Source: Leclercia sp. LSNIH1
GTDB lineage: Bacteria; Pseudomonadota; Gammaproteobacteria; Enterobacterales; Enterobacteriaceae
Reading direction: 5' to 3'
NCBI RefSeq assembly: GCF_002902985.1
Contig: NZ_CP026167.1
Location: 1,612,001-1,676,000, forward strand
DNA: 64,000 bases
Shown here: positions 57,197-64,000 of the stretch, in pieces
How positions within the stretch are numbered: position 1 is the first letter of the stretch
Layout: the number at the start of each line of letters is the position of its first letter
The notes under the pieces: generated by a model
Seen by the model: only the letters and a program-made list of their open reading frames with translations
What the model was told of the DNA's origin: nothing
The model's database searches: none
Made by a program: the position numbers and the translations under genes

Positions 57197-57225
57197 TTAA
57201 CCTTAACCGCTGTACAAGGTATACT
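57197..57225 (+). promoter_or_regulatory. ribF-ileS operon promoter
   Basis: TTAACC (57197-57202) and TATACT (57220-57225) are separated by 17 bases, 30 bases before ribF. The -10 is nearly perfect and the -35 is moderate. Confidence 0.72.
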
Positions 57226-57254
57226 CTGGCGATTTTCACTGTTTTGAGCCAGTC

Positions 57255-58193
57255 ATGAAGCTGATACGCGGCATACATAATCTCAGTCAGGCCCCGCACG
57301 GGTGTGTGCTGACTATTGGTAATTTCGACGGCGTGCATCGTGGGCATCAGGTGCTGTTGCAGGGATTGCGTGAAGAGGGACGGGCACGGGGTCTGCCGGT
57401 CGTCGTAATGATTTTTGAACCGCAGCCGCTGGAGCTCTTCGCCAGCGAGAAGGCGCCTGCGCGACTGACCCGTCTGCGTGAAAAATTACGCTATCTGGCG
57501 CAGTGTGGCGTGGACTATGTCCTGTGCGTCCGGTTCGACCGACGCTTTGCCGCCCTGACGGCACAAAATTTTGTTGGCGACCTGCTGGTCGATCGCCTCG
57601 GGGTACAGTTTTTGGCGGTGGGTGATGATTTCCGCTTTGGCGCTGGTCGTCAGGGGGATTTCTTGCTATTACAGAAGGCTGGTCTGGAGTATGGCTTTGA
57701 CGTCACCAGCACCCAGACCTTTTGCGAAGGCGGCGTGCGCATCAGCAGCACGGCGGTTCGCCAGGCTTTAGCCGATGACGATCTGGATACCGCCGCAAAA
57801 CTGCTCGGACGCCCGTTCTCCATTTCCGGACGCGTCGTGCACGGCGATGAACTGGGTCGCACCATTGGTTTCCCTACGGCGAATGTACCGCTGCGCCGTC
57901 AGGTTTCCCCGGTTAAAGGGGTTTATGCGGTAGAAGTGACGGGGCTGGGTGATAAGCCTTTACCGGGTGTTGCCAATATTGGTACCCGTCCGACAGTTGC
58001 TGGCGTGCGCCAGCAGCTCGAAGTGCATTTGCTGGACGTTGTAATGGACCTCTACGGTCGCCATATAGATGTAATCCTGCGTAAAAAAATACGCAATGAG
58101 CAGCGATTCGCCTCGCTTGATGAGCTGAAAGCGCAAATCGTGAGAGATGAATTAACAGCCCGCGAAATATTTGGGCTATCGAACCCGGCTTAA
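57255..58193 (+). CDS. ribF: RibF, bifunctional riboflavin kinase / FAD synthetase
   Basis: Makes FMN from riboflavin and then FAD. The N-terminal FMN adenylyltransferase domain has the nucleotidyl-transferase motif GNFDGVHRGHQ (about residues 22-32) and the ISSTAVR motif near 160; the C-terminal riboflavin kinase domain has GFPTAN and the catalytic glutamate in LEVHLLD. The 312 residues compare with 313 in E. coli. It opens the ribF-ileS-lspA-fkpB-ispH operon. Confidence 0.96.
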   Translation: MKLIRGIHNLSQAPHGCVLTIGNFDGVHRGHQVLLQGLREEGRARGLPVVVMIFEPQPLELFASEKAPARLTRLREKLRYLAQCGVDYVLCVRFDRRFAALTAQNFVGDLLVDRLGVQFLAVGDDFRFGAGRQGDFLLLQKAGLEYGFDVTSTQTFCEGGVRISSTAVRQALADDDLDTAAKLLGRPFSISGRVVHGDELGRTIGFPTANVPLRRQVSPVKGVYAVEVTGLGDKPLPGVANIGTRPTVAGVRQQLEVHLLDVVMDLYGRHIDVILRKKIRNEQRFASLDELKAQIVRDELTAREIFGLSNPA

Positions 58194-58226
58194 TGCCTGA
58201 GATATAAATACGGAACCGAGAATCTG

Positions 58227-61043
58227 ATGAGTGACTATAAATCAACCCTGAATTTGCCGGAAACAGGGTTCCCGATGCGCGGCGATCTCGCCAAGCGCGA
58301 ACCGGGAATGCTGGCGCGTTGGACCGATGATGACCTGTACGGCATCATCCGTGCAGCCAAAAAAGGTAAAAAAACTTTCATTCTGCATGATGGCCCTCCC
58401 TATGCGAATGGCAGCATTCATATTGGTCACTCTGTAAACAAGATTCTGAAAGACATTATCGTTAAGTCTAAAGGCTTAATGGGCTATGACTCGCCTTACG
58501 TTCCAGGCTGGGACTGCCACGGTCTGCCGATCGAGCTGAAAGTGGAGCAGGAGTTTGGCAAGCCGGGCGAGAAGTTCACCGCTGCTGAATTCCGTGCTAA
58601 ATGCCGCGAATATGCCGCCACGCAGGTGGATGGTCAGCGTAAAGACTTTATCCGTCTGGGCGTACTGGGCGACTGGTCGCATCCGTACCTGACCATGGAC
58701 TTCAAAACCGAAGCCAACATCATCCGTGCGCTGGGTAAAATCATCGGCAACGGCCACCTGCACAAAGGCGCTAAGCCGGTGCACTGGTGTGTGGACTGCC
58801 GCTCTGCGCTGGCAGAGGCAGAGGTTGAGTATTACGACAAAACCTCTCCGTCCATCGACGTAGCCTTTGAAGGCGTCGATCAGGATGCGCTGCAGGGCAA
58901 ATTTGGTCTGCCGGGCGTCAACGGCCCAATCTCGCTGGTCATCTGGACCACCACGCCGTGGACCCTACCTGCCAACCGCGCGATCTCCCTCTCTGCGGAG
59001 TTCGAATATGCGCTGGTACAGGTTGAAGGCCGCGCGCTGATTCTGGCGAAAGATCTGGTTGAGAGCGTGCTGAAGCGCGCGAATATCACCGACTATAAGG
59101 TACTCGGCACCGTGAAGGGCGCTGAGCTGGAGCTGATGCGCTTTAAGCATCCGTTCCTCGATTTCGATGTTCCGGCGATCCTGGGCGAGCACGTTACCCT
59201 GGAAGCGGGTACCGGTGCGGTACATACCGCCGGTGGCCACGGCCCGGACGACTACAACATCAGCCTGCAGTACGGTCTGGAAATCGCTAACCCGGTTGGC
59301 CCGGATGGCGCGTACCTGCCTGGCACATACCCGACGCTGGACGGTGTTAACGTCTTTAAAGCCAACGATATCATCGTCAACATGCTGCGCGACAACGGCT
59401 CGCTGCTGCACGTTGAAAAAATGCAGCACAGCTATCCATGCTGCTGGCGCCACAAAACGCCGATCATCTTCCGTGCGACCCCGCAGTGGTTTGTGAGCAT
59501 GGATCAGAAAGGGCTGCGCGCGCAGTCATTGAAAGAGATCAAAGGCGTGCAGTGGATCCCGGACTGGGGCCAGGCGCGTATCGAGTCCATGGTGGCGAAC
59601 CGTCCTGACTGGTGTATCTCCCGTCAGCGTACCTGGGGCGTACCGATGTCTCTGTTCGTGCATAAAGAGACGCAGGAGCTGCACCCGCGCACGCTGGAGC
59701 TGATGGAAGAAGTGGCTAAGCGCGTTGAAGTGGACGGCATTCAGGCGTGGTGGGATCTCGATTCCCGCGACATCCTGGGCGCAGATGCGGATAGCTACGA
59801 GAAGGTGCCGGATACGCTGGACGTCTGGTTCGACTCCGGATCTACCCACGCCTCCGTGGTTGACGTGCGTCCTGAGTTTGCCGGTCACGCTGCCGACATG
59901 TATCTGGAAGGTTCTGACCAACACCGCGGCTGGTTCATGTCATCCCTGATGATCTCCACCGCCATGAAGGGCAAAGCGCCTTACCGTCAGGTACTGACCC
60001 ACGGTTTCACCGTCGATGGCCAGGGCCGCAAGATGTCTAAATCTATCGGTAACACCGTTTCTCCGCAGGACGTGATGAACAAGCTGGGCGCGGATATTCT
60101 GCGTCTCTGGGTGGCATCTACCGACTACACCGGCGAAATGGCGGTTTCTGACGAGATCCTGAAGCGTGCTGCCGACAGCTATCGTCGTATCCGTAACACC
60201 GCGCGTTTCCTGCTGGCGAACCTGAATGGTTTCGATCCGGCAAAAGATATGGTGAAACCGGAAGAGATGGTGGTGCTGGATCGCTGGGCGGTAGGCTGTG
60301 CCCAGGCGGCGCAGGAAGATATCGTCAAGGCGTACGACTCCTACGACTTCCACGAAGTAGTGCAGCGCCTGATGCGCTTCTGCTCCATCGAGATGGGCTC
60401 GTTCTATCTCGACATCATCAAAGACCGTCAGTACACCGCCAAAGCGGACAGCGTGGCGCGTCGTAGCTGCCAGACTGCGCTGTACCACATCGCGGAAGCG
60501 CTGGTGCGCTGGATGGCGCCGATCATGTCCTTCACCGCAGATGAGATCTGGGGCTACCTGCCAGGCGACCGTGAGAAGTATGTCTTCACCGGCGAGTGGT
60601 ATGAAGGTCTGTTTGGTCTGGGCGAAACCGAAGCCATGAACGATGCCTTCTGGGACGAGCTGCTGAAAGTGCGCGGCGAAGTGAACAAAGTCATCGAGCA
60701 GGCGCGTACCGACAAGAAAGTGGGCGGCTCTCTGGAAGCGGCAGTAACCCTGTTCGCTGAACCAGAGCTGGCGGCGAAGCTGACTGCGCTGGGTGATGAA
60801 TTACGATTTGTCCTGTTGACCTCCGGTGCAAAAGTTGCGGATTATGCCGGTGCGAGCGCTGATGCCCAGCAGAGCGAACTGCTCAAAGGGCTGAAAGTGG
60901 CGCTGGCAAAAGCCGACGGCGAGAAGTGCCCGCGCTGCTGGCACTACACGACCGATGTCGGTCAGGTGGCGGAACACGCAGAGATCTGCGGACGCTGTGT
61001 CAACAACGTCGCCGGTGATGGCGAAAAACGTAAGTTTGCCTGA
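58227..61043 (+). CDS. ileS: IleS, isoleucyl-tRNA synthetase
   Basis: Class I aminoacyl-tRNA synthetase that charges tRNA-Ile and edits valine. The HIGH motif is in NGSIHIGHS (near residue 65), the KMSKS motif in [10 protein letters not shown] (near 604), and the editing domain is the long insert in the Rossmann fold. C-terminal zinc-binding cysteines (CPRCWH and CGRC) are present. The 938 residues equal E. coli IleS. The stop overlaps the lspA ATG by one base. Confidence 0.98.
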   Translation: MSDYKSTLNLPETGFPMRGDLAKREPGMLARWTDDDLYGIIRAAKKGKKTFILHDGPPYANGSIHIGHSVNKILKDIIVKSKGLMGYDSPYVPGWDCHGLPIELKVEQEFGKPGEKFTAAEFRAKCREYAATQVDGQRKDFIRLGVLGDWSHPYLTMDFKTEANIIRALGKIIGNGHLHKGAKPVHWCVDCRSALAEAEVEYYDKTSPSIDVAFEGVDQDALQGKFGLPGVNGPISLVIWTTTPWTLPANRAISLSAEFEYALVQVEGRALILAKDLVESVLKRANITDYKVLGTVKGAELELMRFKHPFLDFDVPAILGEHVTLEAGTGAVHTAGGHGPDDYNISLQYGLEIANPVGPDGAYLPGTYPTLDGVNVFKANDIIVNMLRDNGSLLHVEKMQHSYPCCWRHKTPIIFRATPQWFVSMDQKGLRAQSLKEIKGVQWIPDWGQARIESMVANRPDWCISRQRTWGVPMSLFVHKETQELHPRTLELMEEVAKRVEVDGIQAWWDLDSRDILGADADSYEKVPDTLDVWFDSGSTHASVVDVRPEFAGHAADMYLEGSDQHRGWFMSSLMISTAMKGKAPYRQVLTHGFTVDGQGRKMSKSIGNTVSPQDVMNKLGADILRLWVASTDYTGEMAVSDEILKRAADSYRRIRNTARFLLANLNGFDPAKDMVKPEEMVVLDRWAVGCAQAAQEDIVKAYDSYDFHEVVQRLMRFCSIEMGSFYLDIIKDRQYTAKADSVARRSCQTALYHIAEALVRWMAPIMSFTADEIWGYLPGDREKYVFTGEWYEGLFGLGETEAMNDAFWDELLKVRGEVNKVIEQARTDKKVGGSLEAAVTLFAEPELAAKLTALGDELRFVLLTSGAKVADYAGASADAQQSELLKGLKVALAKADGEKCPRCWHYTTDVGQVAEHAEICGRCVNNVAGDGEKRKFA

Positions 61044-61543
61044 TGAGTAAATCACTCTCTTCAACAGGGCTGCGCTGGCTGTGGCTGGTGGTGGTCGTGC
61101 TGATTATTGATTTGGGCAGCAAGTACCTGATCCTCCAGAACTTTGCTCTGGGGGATACGGTTCCGCTGTTCCCGTCGCTTAATCTGCACTATGCGCGTAA
61201 CTATGGCGCAGCGTTTAGCTTCCTTGCGGACAGCGGCGGCTGGCAGCGCTGGTTCTTTGCCGGTATCGCCCTCGGTATCTGCGTGGTACTGGCCGTGCTG
61301 ATGTACCGTTCGAAAGCCACGCAAAAGCTGAACAACATCGCCTACGCGCTGATCATTGGCGGCGCGCTGGGTAACCTGTTCGACCGTCTGTGGCACGGCT
61401 TTGTGGTCGACATGATCGACTTCTACGTCGGCAACTGGCACTTCGCCACCTTCAATCTGGCCGATACGGCGATTTGTATCGGTGCGGCGCTGATTGTGCT
61501 GGAAGGCTTCTTGCCGAAGCCCGCAGCGAAAGAGCAGGCGTAA
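61043..61543 (+). CDS. lspA: LspA, prolipoprotein signal peptidase II
   Basis: Inner-membrane aspartyl protease that removes signal peptides from lipid-modified prolipoproteins. Four hydrophobic helices are visible; the catalytic aspartates are Asp123 (VVDMIDF) and Asp141 (NLADTAI), and the NLFDR motif precedes them. The 166 residues compare with 164 in E. coli. The start overlaps the ileS stop, so the two genes are translationally coupled; a REP pair separates lspA from fkpB. Confidence 0.96.
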   Translation: MSKSLSSTGLRWLWLVVVVLIIDLGSKYLILQNFALGDTVPLFPSLNLHYARNYGAAFSFLADSGGWQRWFFAGIALGICVVLAVLMYRSKATQKLNNIAYALIIGGALGNLFDRLWHGFVVDMIDFYVGNWHFATFNLADTAICIGAALIVLEGFLPKPAAKEQA

Positions 61544-61548
61544 CAAAC

Positions 61549-61616
61549 CCGCCGGGCGGCGCTGCGCTTGCACCGGCCTACAATGAGTAGGCCCGGTAAG
61601 CGCAGCGCCACCGGGC
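61549..61616. repeat. Paired REP elements between lspA and fkpB
   Basis: Two inverted REP-type units (GCCGGGCGGCGCTGCGC...CCGGCCTAC and GTAGGCCCGGTAAGCGCAGC...CCGGGC) inside the operon. Confidence 0.83.
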
Positions 61617-61636
61617 AAAATGAGTGAGCACTCTGC

Positions 61637-62086
61637 ATGTCTAAATCCGTACAGTCCAACAGCGCGATGCTGGTTCATTTCACGCTGAAACTCGATGATG
61701 GCTCCACGGCGGAGTCCACCCGCAATAACGGCAAACCGGCGCTGTTCCGTCTGGGTGATACCTCTCTGTCTGAAGGTCTTGAGCAACAGCTGCTGGGGCT
61801 GAAAGAGGGGGATAAAAAAAGCTTTTCACTGGAGCCGGATGCTGCGTTTGGCGTGCCGTCCCCGGACCTGATCCAGTACTTCTCGCGTCGTGAATTTATG
61901 GATGCAGGAGAGCCTGAGATCGGGGCGATTATGCTCTTTACCGCTATGGATGGCAGCGAAATGCCAGGTGTGATCCGTGAAATCAACGGCGACTCGATTA
62001 CCGTTGACTTCAACCATCCGCTTGCCGGGCGTACCGTTCATTTTGATGTAGAAGTGCTGGAAATCGATCCGGCACTGGAGGCCTGA
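61637..62086 (+). CDS. fkpB: FkpB (SlpA), FKBP-type peptidyl-prolyl isomerase
   Basis: Cytoplasmic SlyD-like prolyl isomerase and chaperone. An FKBP domain with an inserted flap is visible: [16 protein letters not shown] at the start, [14 protein letters not shown] in the middle, and the insert-in-flap region up to [20 protein letters not shown]. The 149 residues equal E. coli FkpB. ispH starts two bases after the stop, so the two are coupled. Confidence 0.95.
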   Translation: MSKSVQSNSAMLVHFTLKLDDGSTAESTRNNGKPALFRLGDTSLSEGLEQQLLGLKEGDKKSFSLEPDAAFGVPSPDLIQYFSRREFMDAGEPEIGAIMLFTAMDGSEMPGVIREINGDSITVDFNHPLAGRTVHFDVEVLEIDPALEA

Positions 62087-62087
62087 A

Positions 62088-63038
62088 ATGCAGATCCTGT
62101 TGGCTAACCCGCGCGGCTTCTGCGCCGGTGTAGACCGCGCTATCAGCATTGTTGAAAACGCGCTGGAGATCTACGGCGCGCCGATTTACGTGCGCCATGA
62201 AGTGGTACACAACCGCTACGTGGTCGACAGTCTGCGCGAGCGTGGGGCGATCTTTATCGAGCAAATCAGCGAAGTGCCGGACGGCGCTATTCTGATCTTC
62301 TCTGCTCATGGCGTTTCCCAGGCCGTGCGTAACGAAGCCAAAAGCCGCGATCTGACCGTATTCGACGCTACCTGTCCGCTGGTGACGAAAGTGCATATGG
62401 AAGTGGCCCGCGCCAGCCGTCGTGGTGAAGAGTCGATCCTGATTGGCCACGCCGGTCATCCGGAAGTCGAAGGTACCATGGGCCAGTACAGCAACCCGGA
62501 AGGAGGGATGTATCTGGTTGAGTCCCCGGAAGATGTCCTGACGCTGAACGTGAAAAACGAAGCCCGTCTGTCGTTTATGACGCAGACCACGCTTTCGGTT
62601 GATGATACGTCGGATGTGATTGACGCCCTGCGCCAGCGCTTCCCGAAAATCGTCGGGCCGCGTAAAGATGATATCTGCTATGCAACCACTAACCGTCAGG
62701 AAGCGGTGCGTGCCCTGGCTGAACAGGCGGATGTGGTGCTGGTAGTCGGCTCGAAAAACTCCTCTAACTCCAACCGTCTGGCCGAACTGGCGCAGCGAAT
62801 GGGCAAGGCGGCGTTCCTGATCGACGACGCGACGGACATCCAGGAAGCGTGGGTTAAAAACGCGGCCTGTGTCGGTGTCACCGCCGGGGCTTCCGCGCCG
62901 GATATTCTGGTGCAGAATGTGATTGCTCGCCTTCAGGAGTTGGGTGGGGGTGAAGCCGTTCCGCTGGAAGGGCGCGAAGAGAACATCGTCTTCGAAGTCC
63001 CGAAAGAGCTGCGAATCGACGCCCGCGAAGTAGAATAA
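62088..63038 (+). CDS. ispH: IspH, 4-hydroxy-3-methylbut-2-enyl diphosphate reductase
   Basis: Last enzyme of the non-mevalonate isoprenoid pathway, reducing HMBPP to IPP and DMAPP with a [4Fe-4S] cluster. The cluster cysteines are Cys12, Cys96 and Cys197, and the catalytic Glu126 lies in [11 protein letters not shown]. The 316 residues equal the E. coli length. It is the last gene of the ribF operon; in E. coli rihC follows, whereas here a reverse-strand LysR gene does. Confidence 0.97.
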   Translation: MQILLANPRGFCAGVDRAISIVENALEIYGAPIYVRHEVVHNRYVVDSLRERGAIFIEQISEVPDGAILIFSAHGVSQAVRNEAKSRDLTVFDATCPLVTKVHMEVARASRRGEESILIGHAGHPEVEGTMGQYSNPEGGMYLVESPEDVLTLNVKNEARLSFMTQTTLSVDDTSDVIDALRQRFPKIVGPRKDDICYATTNRQEAVRALAEQADVVLVVGSKNSSNSNRLAELAQRMGKAAFLIDDATDIQEAWVKNAACVGVTAGASAPDILVQNVIARLQELGGGEAVPLEGREENIVFEVPKELRIDAREVE

Positions 63039-63044
63039 GGTTTA

Positions 63045-63077
63045 AAAATGCCAGTCATCAGGTGACTGGCATTTTTT
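63045..63077. terminator. Bidirectional terminator between ispH and the LysR gene
   Basis: A 12-bp stem (AAATGCCAGTCA/TGACTGGCATTT, loop TCAGG) with A residues before and T residues after. The last codons and stop of the reverse-strand LysR gene lie within the hairpin. Confidence 0.9.
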
Positions 63078-63960
63078 CATTCAGATAGTTGATCATGGCT
63101 CGCATTCTGGCTGGCATATGCTTGTTACGCGTCCAGAGCAGCCATAAATCGCCCGAATAGCTGCTGATAAACGTCCACTCCGGCAGAACCTGTACTATTT
63201 CCCCTTTTTCAAGCGCCTCACGCGCCGTAAACAGCGGTAAACTCCCGATACCTACATGGTGTTTGACCGCATCCAGCCGCACGCCCGTGTGGTTAGCCGC
63301 GTAGCGGCCGTGTGTCTGTACCATCTCCGTTTTTCCCTGCGAGGTAAATTTCCAGCGTGAATCGGCCGGGGTTTCACCGAGCGAAATACAACTATGCCCC
63401 CGGAGGTCGTGCGGATGCTGAGGCGTGCCTGCGCGACGAAGGTATTCTGGCGTCGCGCAAATAATATGGGTTACCGGCATCAGCGGTTTTCCGTACAGGC
63501 CTGGCGAAGGGGTATCGGTGATCCGCAATGCCAGATCGACACCGTCATCGATCAGATCCATGTAGCGATCTTCTAGGCGCAGGCAGACATCTATTTGCGG
63601 ATAGCGCGCCAGGAATGCTGGCATCAGCGGATGGATCACGAACCGTCCCACGGCTTTCGGTACGCTTATCGTGAGCTTTCCCTGCGCAATGGTTTGCAGA
63701 CTGCTGCCGGAATCCATTGCCTGTTGGGCCGCGTCCAGCATATCCAGGGCATGTTCATAGACCGATTTTCCGGTTTCGGTAAGCGCCAGTTTGCGCGTGG
63801 TACGGTTCAGTAACTTACACCCCATCTCCTTCTCCAGGCGTGAAACACAGCGGCTGATCGCTGAGGGGGTCGCGCCCGTAATACGGGCTACGGTTGAAAA
63901 ATTGCCATGTTCGACAATGGTAACGAAGGTCGCGAGATCGGGAAGCAGTGCATGTTTCAT
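63058..63960 (-). CDS. LysR-family transcriptional regulator (CrgA/DmlR-like)
   Basis: LysR-type regulator of unknown target. The N-terminal winged helix (about residues 5-65) shows FVTIVEHGNFSTVARITGATPSAIS, and the effector domain has the CrgA/YafC/DmlR-type features (SVPKAVGRFVIHPLMPAFLARYP, GVDLALRI). The length of 300 residues is normal. The stop codon sits within the shared terminator. The target would normally be the divergent gene, which lies beyond the window edge at 64000. The position is taken by rihC in E. coli, so this is an accessory gene. Confidence 0.85.
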   Translation of the reverse strand: MKHALLPDLATFVTIVEHGNFSTVARITGATPSAISRCVSRLEKEMGCKLLNRTTRKLALTETGKSVYEHALDMLDAAQQAMDSGSSLQTIAQGKLTISVPKAVGRFVIHPLMPAFLARYPQIDVCLRLEDRYMDLIDDGVDLALRITDTPSPGLYGKPLMPVTHIICATPEYLRRAGTPQHPHDLRGHSCISLGETPADSRWKFTSQGKTEMVQTHGRYAANHTGVRLDAVKHHVGIGSLPLFTAREALEKGEIVQVLPEWTFISSYSGDLWLLWTRNKHMPARMRAMINYLNEKMPVT

Positions 63961-64000
63961 TTGTGCATACCAGGCAAGAGTGCATTGATTGAAAGCCAGA

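Overview
The window is core chromosome of an enteric gammaproteobacterium (Enterobacteriaceae). Gene content, order and protein sequences follow the Escherichia coli region that runs from fhuF through the thr operon to ispH, with no large rearrangement. High GC at third codon positions, REP elements, and two departures from E. coli (an iron ABC operon plus an MFS gene between mog and satP, and a LysR gene after ispH) suggest an Enterobacter, Lelliottia or Leclercia type organism. The genus is inferred and was not tested.

Layout. 1-1500: fhuF (cut by the window edge) and yjjZ diverge around two Fur boxes, followed by three tRNA-Leu(CAG) genes. 1500-9050: rsmC, then holD-rimI-yjjG, prfC, osmY, ytjA and yjjU-yjjV. 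9037-16045: the glycyl-radical pair yjjI-yjjW lies divergent from the deoxyribonucleoside operon deoCABD; the DeoR and CRP sites of the deo operon sit in the shared intergenic region and inside yjjI. 16147-29455: yjjJ (HipA-like kinase), lplA, ytjB, serB-radA-nadR, ettA, slt, trpR, yjjX, gpmB, rob. 29668-35758: creABCD, arcA, yjjY, yjtD. 35890-40940: thrLABC with its attenuator. 41097-50859: yaaX, yaaA, yaaJ, talB, mog, the MFS gene, the Fur-box-preceded ABC operon, satP. 50860-64000: dnaKJ behind sigma-32 promoters, nhaAR, rpsT, the ribF-ileS-lspA-fkpB-ispH operon, and a LysR regulator.

How the genes work together. The deo operon breaks down deoxyribonucleosides (DeoD and DeoA phosphorolyse, DeoB isomerises, DeoC cleaves to acetaldehyde and glyceraldehyde-3-phosphate). 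thrABC makes threonine from aspartate and is attenuated by threonyl/isoleucyl-tRNA supply. CreBC and ArcA are response-regulator systems for carbon and redox state. FhuF, YjjZ and the ABC operon form two separate Fur-type iron loci. DnaKJ are chaperones, and the ribF-ispH cluster joins flavin cofactors, tRNA charging, lipoprotein processing and isoprenoid synthesis.

No prophage, insertion sequence, integrase, CRISPR array or defence island was seen. The only dispersed repeats are REP elements at seven intergenic sites. I do not see a clearly new system. The best leads are the conserved DeoR loop geometry inside yjjI, the terminator placed directly in front of the prfC ribosome binding site, the iron ABC/MFS insertion, and the crowded 635-bp gap between arcA and yjtD.
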